DNA from: Ypsolopha sequella
Lineage: Eukaryota; Arthropoda; Insecta; Lepidoptera; Ypsolophidae
NCBI GenBank assembly: GCA_934047225.1
Contig: OW203991.1
Coordinates: forward strand, 2,666,001-2,730,000
Reading direction: 5' to 3'
Length of the DNA stretch: 64,000 nt
Shown piece by piece: positions 46,201-58,200 of the stretch. The position numbers were made by a program, and so were the translations under genes. Within the stretch, counting starts at the first letter, position 1. Every line of letters starts with the position of its first letter. The notes beneath the pieces were generated by a model, which was given only the letters and a program-made list of their open reading frames with translations, was not told the DNA's origin and did no database searches.

Positions 46201-49200
46201 TATAAATATCATGCATACTTTTGCCGTTCCCAGAGAAGCAAGCAGACATATCAGTATATGCTATAGTAGCGTATGTGCGATATTTCGCCTCTCTCTTACA
46301 AATAAATAACCGATAGGATGTTATTTGACATATTATAACCCCTGACTGCAACATAATAACATATATTATTTACCACACCAATTACAATTCAGATTATTAC
46401 TCATTACGAATTCGGGCAGCCGACCAAATTCCACCCTATGTAATCTATGTAGTAGTATAAAGGGTAGGGTTTGGTCGGCCGCCTGGTTTCGTGCTGGGGC
46501 CTCGGTTGGTGATCCTTGTTCCTGGTCCCTGGCAGGTATAGGCCGGTCTCCGGTATAGGTTCGGGCGGTTGATTAGATTTCACCTTGTATAATTATATAT
46601 TTTACCTATCATTTTAATCGTATATATATTGCTACATTAATTAAATTAACCTTTAATTTAGTTCATGTACATTTATTACTTTATTACATATATTTTTATA
46701 AGATTAAATTTGACTCGTAAAAAGTGCATTATGTATACCTACTTTACAAAATAAACTACGGTAGAGCCACTGAGTGATGGCGCCTATGACGTTTAAATGC
46801 CTACAAAGTATCGTAATTATTTATAAGCAAGTGTGAATTAAAAAATGTAATACTTCATTGTTGATAGTGATGTACTACTTGTTTCGGTTATTATTTTTCG
46901 ATTTGAATGTTGCTTTATTGTGCAATAGAATTCGTATAGAAACAAAGTTTTTTTTTTAAAGTTTCTTATTTTTTATAGGTCGTGTTTGAGGTCGCCACGT
47001 TACGCAATAATATTTGATTAAAAACAAAACAATGACGAAGTTAAACTAAACGAAAATAAATGATAGTAAAATACTTTTTACGATTTAGATATTTAAACAT
47101 CTCTTGGGGGCCCCCGGGCACTACACCGCATAGCCCTCCGATAGCTACGCCACTGGTTTTGGCACATTTTCCTTTTGTATCATTATGTTGAATGTTGAAT
47201 GACGTGTCTAATGTTGAGTAAACTCACACATGATTTTTATTTTTAACCGAAATTTGAAATGTACCTCATCACTAAATGCAGCTGTCATAAGTGCCATCAC
47301 TCAGTGGCTCTACTTTATTTGAATTTGACACTACGACCCTATCACACGTCTCTAACTTTTTCCACGGAAGTCGATTAGTCCATGGGCCAGCTGGCCAAAT
47401 TTAAGAAAATTGTACAATTTTGGGGGTACTCATTTTCCTCTTCAACACAGTTGGACAAGTTAGTAAGGATGCCAAAAACTACGATGGCCATCTCGTAGCT
47501 AATAGAAATGACGACGTCATCATATTTTGTATGGACTATTTAAATATTTTATTATGAAACAAGACAAAAGTAACAAAACGCATTTTTTATTTCAAACATA
47601 TAACACCAGGGCCACAGCTTCAGGCTTCTGGCGGCGCTTCTTGCTGCGCTTTAAGGCAGTTTTTGCGATGGGCTTTGCCCTGCCACGACACCCGTCGGCG
47701 CCTTCATGTATAGCGCGCTCGCTCGCTCAAAGCGCTCGACACTAGGTTCGTCCTGTGCGCTCGATCACTGTTTCAACCGCCCGCCTCCCCGCACACCGCT
47801 GTCGCGAGAGCGCAAGCTACTCGAAGCCGGACAAGACGCGCGAGCGGCGACTCATGGCCGGCTCTATACAACTTCATACATTTGTTCTACTATTTTTGAA
47901 CCCTACCGTATGAAGTATCAAATTAAAGGGCTTTATGAGCTAATTGTAAAAATGTACTACATCATTACATTTCAGCCACCTGTTTTGAAAAACAAAAAAT
48001 AACATTTTCAAAACATGAGCGACTTTTGGTATGGAGAAAATCTTATTGGTTCGCGTCACCGTCACCGACAAGCTATTTTGACAATAAAGGTTTCCCTTCT
48101 ATCGGTAGTCCCCATGACTATCTATGTTTTTTTATTATTATTTAATTATCACTAGATGTCGTGTCGTTCGTTGTACGTTAACACAGAAACCGCAAATCAC
48201 CTCAGCGTGCCACGAGTCCTGATTGTTGATGTAGTCGATGATGCTCTCGTAGTTGCGGTACTGGTTGTCCCACTCGTTGGTGCGGTCGTACCGGAAGTCG
48301 TCCCCGAGTGGGACAAGGACCGCATTACTTCGGTACAGCTGCGCCTTCTTGCGCCATTGGTCCAGGATCAGAGACGACCTGAGTGCACGATTTAGAGTCA
48401 CATCATATTGAATAATTTTAGAGTGTGGTAAGCTGATGCCGGGCTCGACTGTGGAGGTACTACCGTCTTACTCGCAAACCACCCAAAGATATTTGGGGGA
48501 GAGTAAAAGTACAGCTCTTTCTCAAATAGGAACAACCTGGTGGTCCAACATGCCCGGGAGAATATACGCCATTTTTAAAATGAGCCATTATTTTTTTATG
48601 ATTTTTTAAAGAATTGCCAGATATGACTTCACTTGAGAATTTTAGACATTGTACTGATTGTGACGTGTGATTGCTTGTAAAAAAAAAGTGGTCTGTCTCT
48701 GTCTGTCTACTCATCTGTCATCCATTTGTCATCATCAGTCGGAAGCAAATTATTATAAATTTATCTTGATAGCAAATGACACATTTCTAAACTGCCATTT
48801 CTCAAGTGACGTTGTGACGTCACACACAAAGGCAAATGGAAGTTGCAGCTTTTTCGTAAAAATATTCATCATCATGAGGTTTTTTAGACAAGTTCGAAAA
48901 TATGGTTTATTAAACCTAAATCTCGAAATGGTTTTCGAATTAACAGACGTTAACATAATTTAATCTAAGCGATTTGTCATTTCGCACTATTTTTGAGTTC
49001 ATAATCAAGATTTTACGAGATGAGTGTAGATAAAATATTATCGACTTCTCTATTGAGTTTAATTAAATATACCAAGTGTAAAATCTTTAAATGAAACCAC
49101 ATAATATACTGATCATACTGGAAGAATTTCCGAAATTTCGAGTACTTACACACATTCGAGTGATCGAAATATATTTTACTTTTCATAACTTATTTAAATG

Positions 49201-52200
49201 TTATAATATGCAATTATACAATGTGTATTTTGGCCGATTTCTTAGTATATTTACCTTTCAGCTACATTTTTCTGAATAATTTTAATGGGAGATGTACCCC
49301 AAGGGCATGTGACACCATTACCGGGCAATCTCTTGAAGTCGAATTGACAGCAAACCTGAAAAACACCATACAATTACTGAGCATTCTTACTGAAAAGCAT
49401 TTCTTTTACATTTTAGCGTTCCATACCTCGAAATGAAAAAACGGAACCCTTATATAGGATCACTTTGTTGTCCGTCCGTCTGTTTGTCTGTCAAGACCCT
49501 GAAGTATAGTAACTACGTATACACATTGTTTTATAGCATTACTGCGACATCCCGCTACTGACTGTAACATTGTGACGCATAATGCTTATTTAGCAATAAG
49601 TAATTATATTACAGAATATTGTACATTTTACAGGATCACTTGACCATTAAATATGTCAACTTAAGAACCCGCTCCGAATCGTACTTCATACATATCTAAA
49701 AACCATAATAACTCGCGAAAGTGGAACAATTCGATCAAATAAATTTTAGGCTTTCATTTAGACGGTCAATATGAAGTGGTGTATGTCCCTGATTTTTTCA
49801 CAAACATCGCGTTAAAGACCAGAAAAATATTTAAAATAATGGGTTTTCGCCCTAAAATCAAGTAGTTTTACAAGGCTTCGTTAAGTGACTTATGAAAATT
49901 TAGCAAGCAAAGTAAGTACATACACCACTTGGAAGTATCATCAATATTCTAATTAATTGAGAATAAAAAATAATAAGTAATCGAGGCACAATTAAAGTAT
50001 TCGGAAATAATTATTATTTCCAACGCAAAGGGCGAGACTTGCTCAGCACAGTTCGAACGGCGTGGGGCAAAGCGTGAGGCGCTTGTTTAGATCAGCCAGC
50101 CAAATATGCGCTTTATTGTCGCGATACGTCTCGCTTCGCATCGGAATAGGTGTCGTCCTGCACCGGCTTCTTAACGTCTGTGTTTCAATCATCACTATAC
50201 TAAAGACCCTTGGCTCTAATCATGTTATTTGAACTCTTTTGCTCGAGCCCCGTATGAGATATCAAGTTGAAACTGATACCTTCTACAGAAGTCTACGGCC
50301 CCATGGTGCTGTAAAAAAATCAGGCTTCTAACTTGACGCGAAAAAAAGTTATTGCACTTTATATAATCAATTTTATACACATTTTTGACACTCGCAAGGG
50401 AATCAAAACCTATAGGGCACTCTCAGTTGACTTAAAAACTTGAAATTTCGTTTACAAGTAGGTCTTATTAAGTCTTATAGCAGATGGGAAAAAATTTGAA
50501 AATTACTTTGAATTATACATATATATACTATACTCACGCCTGTCTCCTAGAGGGGTAGGCTGAGACTACAGGCTTTCATCTGCTACGATCCTGAAACACC
50601 TCTTTTACCTCTTCCACATCCATCATGCAAGTCATAGTCATACAAGCTCTTCTATTCCGGGTACTTTTGACATTGCCCTTCTTCAATATGTCTTATATTT
50701 AATTATTTTCAATGCAAGTGCTCGTAAAGGCCCACTTTTTATGTAATTTGTATTTTGTGCTAAAAAAAACGTCTCATTTCCACACAGATTTTTCTAAAAT
50801 AACAACTTTTTTTTTAAAATTTCAATACATATTGACCCCGTGGTAGTTCATAAACATTTGAAAATTGCAGTAGTTTGGTATGTAGGCTAAACAGGATAGC
50901 AATAAAACGTTAACAGCTAGGACACGAAATCGCGGTAAAAAGTTACAGTCTAGCCTTAAAGCTAATAAATAATAAAAAATGAATACCTTGGGATTGGGGC
51001 CGCATGTGTGCGGTATGTCATATGAGTAGAACGGCATCATGTGAGTCAGCATGTCTGTTTTACCGACGCCATCTGTAATATATTAAACACTAAAATAAAT
51101 ATAAGCGTTGACATGATCTTGCTAAGTTTCTTGCCCTTCTTGGCAAGACAAATCGAATGGGCGGAGTAAGGCATATATTTATAATATTATTTATTCCTAA
51201 TTCCTATTATTTTATTCAAGCGTATTTTTTTTAAATTAAAATTAAGTAAACTCAACCTTTATTATTTCCCTGTGTATTTCCTCATATTATTATTTATTAC
51301 ATTAAACTATTACCTATACACACAGATTATTTAATTACTTATATTACATTAAAACCGACCTGTTACAAGTGTATGTTATACCTTCATTACATAATAGTAG
51401 TTTATGCTACAAGGGCGCAAAGGAATAAATTACGAGGACGATTTAAAATACGAGCGTAGCGAGTGTTTTAAACGTAACCGAGTAATTTATTGCTTTTACG
51501 CCCGTGTATCATACTACATTTTTCAATGCATAGTGTGAGGAAATGAAAACAAATACAATCTTGTGAACTTTAAATTATAATTGGCTCAAAGGGACTGTAT
51601 CCAGAGCCGTTAAACAGTGGAAGAAAAAGTATAACGTCTATGGTACACAGGAAAGGCTGCAGGTTAGCCAACCATTGTAAATAAATTTAAAAAAATAATA
51701 ATAATAAAGCCCTAGGGCAAAATAATCGACTTTTTGTTCGGTTTTGATGCATAAAAAGTGGGCCTTTACGAGCACATGCATTGAAAATAAATATATTTCA
51801 TTTCCTTTGGCAGACCAACAGACCAACAAAGTCACTTTGTAGAACCACTATGGTAAAATTTTTAAAAACACGATGAAAACGTAACGGTCGCAATGTTACA
51901 CTTTTTTTGGCATAGCCCTCATCCGCCAAGCGTCCGGAGTATAACGTGCGATTAGGAACTTTGTTCCAAAAACAAACATTTTGTTTCATTTTGAGAAGAT
52001 CCACAACATTGTTTGTTAAAATATTAATTGCAGAGTAAAAAAACACTAGCAGTGTTACTACAAAACGGTGTTTAACTTTAGACAGTGTTTAAATCTGTTG
52101 TTGTCACCTTTTCTTTCATATTGTAAAAAAGTGACAGCAACAGATTTAAACACTGTCAAAAGTTAAACATCGCTTAAACACCCTTTTGTAGTAACACAGT

Positions 52201-55200
52201 AGAAGTTTTTTGACGCTGTTTTCACTGACACCTCGTTACACAAGTTTTTAATCGGTGTTTTATTACACTATGAATAAATGGAATTAAACACAGTATAGTA
52301 AAGCAGGCCATAGAGTTTAATCTTGTCAATAAAACACATTCTTGGTAACTGTTCCACTTTATATCTATATTACACTAGCGACCGGTTTCGTTATAATAAC
52401 ATCGTCAGGCTATTGGATTCGTATCCATCTATATTATACATCGCTAGTGTAATATAGATATAAAGTGGAACAGTTACCAAGAATGTGTTTTATTGACAAG
52501 ATGTTTCAAATGTTCCATCAAGAACCAACAACGACAAGTATCAATTTCATAGAGTTCAACCTTCAGCTTAAAACATAACTAAACATACATACCCCAAAGC
52601 TGCCTCCATTTAAATTCCAACTGTCGATTCAGAGCCAACTCCTTCTTGACCCTATAGTGCACTCTCTGGATGACCGAGTTGTCCAACCCGGCCAACTTAA
52701 GGAGATAGGGCTGCGAGCTGGAGTGACCGAACGGGTCTATAGCCCACGCGTTCTTGGGCGTGTAACCCAAGTTGTCCATCAGCCATTGGTGGCCGGTTGT
52801 CAGCTGCTGCATAATGGACAGCCAATGGGAGTTGGCCTCGTCGTTCATCACCCAACCACCGGTTACTATTTCTATAGAGCCTCTGTTCAGCAATCTAGAA
52901 AATAAGAACACGAGTCAGTCAATGGGGAACACCACGCGGAGCACATGACGTCACTATTGTCTCGACTTTTCCTTGAAGATCTGTCAAGATCACGTCTAGC
53001 GCGTATATAAGGGGGCCAAGCTGTACACAGATTGCATAGTGGGTCTACCGCGTAATTCTCATTTACATCAACATCAACTTGAGATTTAAATTTTACGTGC
53101 GTGCGACGACGCCCGCCTAACATGCCATCTCTTTTGCACGCGTTGAATTTCGCATGCATTTGCTTGAAGTTGATACAAATGAGAATTACGCGGTAGAGCC
53201 CCAGGTCTGTTGTTTCTGCATACTCTATGTAGGCACACTCATATATTCACGCCTGTCTTCAAGCGGGGTAGTCAGTGAATATAGATCTCCAACTCCATCT
53301 GTTTAGATCCTGACAAACCTCTTTAGCTTCTTCCACGATTGTCAATCGAATTATACAAGCTCTTCCTAAAGCCTTTGTCTTCTTTAGTATAACAGCAATT
53401 TAGTCGGCATCCGTCCTTCTATCTACTAAGGCCAAGCCGAGCTTCCTTCGACTAGCGCTCTATATTCAGGTGACTGAAAGGAAACTACATAAACTACTTA
53501 TCATACTGAACCACCTTCCCGAAGATACACAACTACGGAAATAAAAAAAATTGTAGATATTTAATTCTGCAGCTATCTTAGACCATATAATTATATATAT
53601 AATTGGTCAAGGCCTTGCCTTTGGTATTTTAAAGGTTTTTGCTTAAATATGCTGAGTCAACAACTGACCTGGAGCTGTATTTTTGAATCACTCGCCGTGA
53701 ATCACGCACGCACGAAAAAAAATTACGTGCGAAATTCAATTCGATTGGTCACGATTTTACGTATAATGTAAACGGTTTTCGTTTCACGCAGAAAAATTAA
53801 AACTTGAAAGCAATATTTCGTTGATTTTAAAAACCGGTAATGAATGGAGGTGAACGGAACGTAAATTAAAAAGTTATAATGTCATGTCAGTCTCATCGAT
53901 GCATTGACATTGACATTTTCTTCTTGTCATTCTTGCATAGTTGGGTCAGACCACTCGTTGCAGAATTCACGGAGAGAATCTTCAAAAATACTGATTTCAA
54001 ATTTTCGTATGCGAATCATTCGGATTCATATGCGAATTGAAATTCGAACGATTCAAAAATACAGCTCCTGATCAATGTTAAACTCACAAATGCGTTTTTT
54101 TCAGACCTTTATCTTTCCATTGTCAAGACAGTTACCTAATTGGACACATGTCACTCGACAGATTTTACTTTTGAAAATGACGCCTTTTTAATTTCAAGGT
54201 ATGAATACGTTTTACGTCTAAGCGGCTGAGTTTTATGTCTAAAATTACTGCTATAACACGAAAACAAGGTTTATTTTTCGATATCAAGACAAACATTTTC
54301 CACAGCAAATGCTTTTTCGGAAATCCAAAAAAAAATACGAAAATTCCACGATTATGCGTGCCGACAGTGCACGAATCGTTCTAATGTAGACTTTCTGACA
54401 ATATAATTGAGTTCAAAATCACTTAATAGGATTGGACATAATACTCTAAGGCAGCTATGTTTCTATGAGAAAGCTATTTAGTCAGATTCATATATTATGT
54501 GGTTTAATTCAAAAATACCTGTCAATTTACATCCGTTGTATTTCTTTCATCCAACCTTTCTACGTGTACCCAGACGATATTTTCTGGATCCCTCATATGT
54601 ATGTATACATAAAGTATGCAATAGGGTTTCTTACTCCACAAATCGGTCTTTCTGCTGTGGCGTGGCGTCCGACTTCCACCAGAGAGAGAGGAAGCTGATC
54701 TCCGCCCAGATGAACTTGCGCCCTTCGCCTTCGAACAGCTTCGTGATCATGTTGTTGAATATCGCCTGGGTCTGAGCCTTGTAATAGTTCTCGAACGTCT
54801 TCAGCCAGCCTGGAGGAACAAAACTTTAATCTTTAACAACTTACTTATTTAACAACTTATTTACTTTACTTATTTCTACATACATATAATCTAAGCTGTA
54901 CTCAGGGAGTAGCCCTGTTCCCTAATCTAAGTAAACTTGGAACTTAGGGTTAGAGTGTCAAAAATCGCAGGCAAACAAAAAGGTGACAAAAAAAATAATT
55001 TATATATTGTTTTTAGATATTTAATTAAATAAAAGACCGTTATACGTATCACTATGTATTGTTCGGAAAACAGAATGACGAACGCTCGTGTTACCCACTC
55101 TTGTTCAACATAAAAATCAAAATAAATCTACCTTCAAACATCACAATCCCTCCACCACTATTTAAAAAATATATAAAATTAAACTAAAAAGTTATCTTAA

Positions 55201-58200
55201 CCTAGGTTCCTTGTAATTAGGATTTTTATTTCTTGTAGCTCTTATAGGTCGAGGGGGACGACGGCCAACGGCCACATCAGAATTAGACACGGAAACAATA
55301 TCATTTGTTTGACAATCTAAAAATGCTTCTTCTTGCACCGGATCAGAATTAGCATTATCCTCACACCTTGATGGTGCATCCGAAACTAACTCATTCGCAT
55401 CACTCCTCTCCATCTCCGGATCCGACGGAGGCGATGATGGTGAAGCAATACACGTAGGAGTACACACATTATTAACAGTTTCAACCGGAACAATGGCTGA
55501 GTCTACTCCCTCACAGTCGTCATCTAAAGATTCATTAATACAATCCTCAAAAGTACTAAAATCGTCTTCGTCAATATCCACTGTTACATCAGATTCTGAT
55601 CCCGTGTATCTTAACAATTGATCAAAATGTTTCTTAATGCTAATATTTAATTCAGGTATAAAAACAATAAACATTCTTAAGCCTATTTTTTCTTTAATCA
55701 CACCGGTCTTCCACAGATGTTTCGTTCCATTGTAGAAAAAATGTTTTATCAACACTTTTTGTCCAACTACAAAGTTCACTTTTCTATGGCCCCCATATTG
55801 TTTATGCTGTGAGATCTGTTTAAAACAAACATTACGTTTAGCTTCGGACGCTAACGACACTGCTGATGACTCCTGTTCAACAGAACCGGTGACCCGCATA
55901 AGATCAAACCTACGTCGCAAAGGGCGACCTATTAGAAGCTGAGCTGGCGAAAAACCTGTCGTACAGTGCACGGAATTCCTGTACTCAAACAAAAAATTAT
56001 TTAATTTTTTTACAATTGAACTCTGATTCTCGTTTGCTTTTAAAATTACTTTTAATCCTTTTTTTATTGTTTTGACGCTATTTTCTGCTTGACCGTTCGA
56101 AGCTGGGTGATATGGCGCGCCGGTCACGTGTTTTATACCGTTTGCACTACAGAAACTTTCCAATACGTTTGAACAAAAATTTGCCGCGTTGTCTGTGACT
56201 AATGTTCGAATTAAACCGAAACGACTAAACATTTCCTCTAATTTTGCCACGATCGAGTTACTGTCCGTTGTAGGCAGTAAAAAACATTCCACCCACTTGG
56301 AATGCGCATCAACTGCAATCAAGTATTGTTTACCGTGTAAAGAAAACATATCGATATGAACTCGCTCCCAGGCTCGCTCGGGATACGGCCACGGTCTTAA
56401 AGGAGCACGTGGTGGATCGGAACGCAATGCATTACATAAACTACACGACCCTATCTTTTGTTCAATATGCTTATCAATATTAGGCCACCACATATAGGAC
56501 CTGGCTTCGGCTTTCGTTTTAACCACACCAAAATGCGAATTGTGCAATTCTTTTAACAATTGCTCCCGAAACTTTGAAGGAATAACAACCTTATGACCTC
56601 TCATAATACAATCATTCTCTAAAGATAGTTCCAACCTACAATTAAAATATGGTTTTAAATCCTCACTCGTCATTTTAACGGGCCACCCTTTTTTTATGAA
56701 CTCCGTCACTTCTCGCAAAACGTTATCCCGAGATGTTTCGAGCTTAATGTCATTAAAGGAAACCGGTTTCAAAAATGAATCACATAAATAATTAACGTAC
56801 AAGGTGTAATCAGTACCTTGCACATCCGATTCATCGTACCTATCAACTTTGACTGACCGAGATAAGAAGTCAGCTACGTTATTCTCGCTTTTAACGTATT
56901 CAATTTTATAATTGTACGCTGATAAAAATATAGCGTATCGTTGTAAACGGTTTGCTGCTAATTCAGGTACCCCCTTTTTGCCCCCAAAAATAGTAATCAA
57001 GGGTTTGTGATCAGTCCGCAAAATGAATGGAACCGTACGACCGTATAGGTAATGGTGAAATTTTTTAATTGCGAAAATAATGGAAGCTGCTTCTTTTTGT
57101 ATCTGTGCATAATTACGTTCAGCTTTAGATAATGAGCGTGATGCATAAGCAACCACTCTCTCTGAACCGTCTGGCTGTCGTTGCGCTAGCACGGCTCCCA
57201 ACCCTTCAGGCCCCGCGTCTGACGTCACTATTGTCTGGTACTCGGGATTATAATGAGCTAAAACTCGTTCATCAGCCATTTCTTGTTTTATTCTTATAAA
57301 TGAGTTTTCCTGTGCCTCTTTCCAAAGCCATTTTTCGCCCTTTTTTAATAATAAATGTAATGGACTCAGCAAACTAGACGTGTTGGGGATAAAACATCTG
57401 TAATAATTAACCATTCCTAAAAATGACTTTAATTCACTAATATTTTTAGGTGGTTTACAATTTAAAATTGCTTCAACTTTATCTTTAGATTTGTGCAGCC
57501 CATGTTTATCTATTATAAACCCAAGGTACTCTACGGATTTCTGAAACAACTTACATTTCTCTGGCTTCAATCTCAAACCGGCGTCTTCTAATCTACTCAA
57601 AACTTGCTCTAATCTTTGAGTATGGATTTCTTTTGTTTCTCCCGTTACCAAAACATCATCTAAAAATATACAAGTACCCTCAATATCTCCTAGCAAATTT
57701 TCCATGGTTTGTTGAAAAATAAAGGGTGCATTACTTAACCCAAAGACCAAACGATTAAAACGGTATAAACCCTTGTGGGTATTAATGCAAGTTAGGTTTT
57801 TAGACTCATCTAGTTCTAGCTGGTTGTATGCCCTAGCCAGATCTAGCTTAGAAAACTCTACGCCATTGTACAACTTCGCAAACAAATCTTCAATACGAGG
57901 AATGGGGTAGTTATCCAAAAATAAAACTTTGTTGAGGGTAACTGAGTAATCTCCGCAAATTCTCACTTCTCCATCGCGGCGTAACACTGGGACAATCGGC
58001 GTGGCAATGTTTGAATGTTGAACTTTTTCTAAAATACCTAATTCTTCTAAACGTTTCAGTTCATTCTCAACTTTTGTTTTTAGTGCCAATGGAACTGGAC
58101 GAGGTTTAAAAAACCTATATTCTGCCTCAGATTTAACTTTTAGGTGCACTTTATACCTATTAAATTTACCTAATTCATCCGAAAACAATTTTGAATATTT

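Larger units (their letters stand above)
45810..48200. other. Mannosidase intron 6: contents
   Basis: Contains the GGTTCCGTACC repeat (45904-46175), a partial MITE (46410-46600), a TIR element (46759-47318) and a GC-rich block (47620-47870). 47880-48200 shows nothing. Confidence 0.6.
49356..50986. other. Mannosidase intron 4: contents
   Basis: Contains a GGAACCCTTAT...GTCCGTCCGTCTG repeat remnant near 49410-49500, a lepidopteran CACGCCTGTCTCC repeat (50520-50660) and a short inverted piece of the GCTACAAGGGCG element's 3' end (50711-50750). The rest is unassigned. Confidence 0.5.
51073..52592. other. Mannosidase intron 3: contents
   Basis: Contains LINE-like 3' repeat copy B (51112-51391 and tail after 51787) split by the GCTACAAGGGCG element (51392-51787), a foldback MITE (52052-52198) and a Penelope palindrome with hammerhead (52322-52500). 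Confidence 0.6.
52895..54634. other. Mannosidase intron 2: contents
   Basis: Contains a MITE (53041-53202), a lepidopteran repeat (53229-53375) and a GGAGCTGTATTTTTGAATC MITE (53671-54068). 54070-54634 has no recognised element. Confidence 0.55.

Noticed and set aside
48156..48395. 79-residue + strand open frame rich in Val
   Set aside because: It is the exact antisense of mannosidase exon 6.
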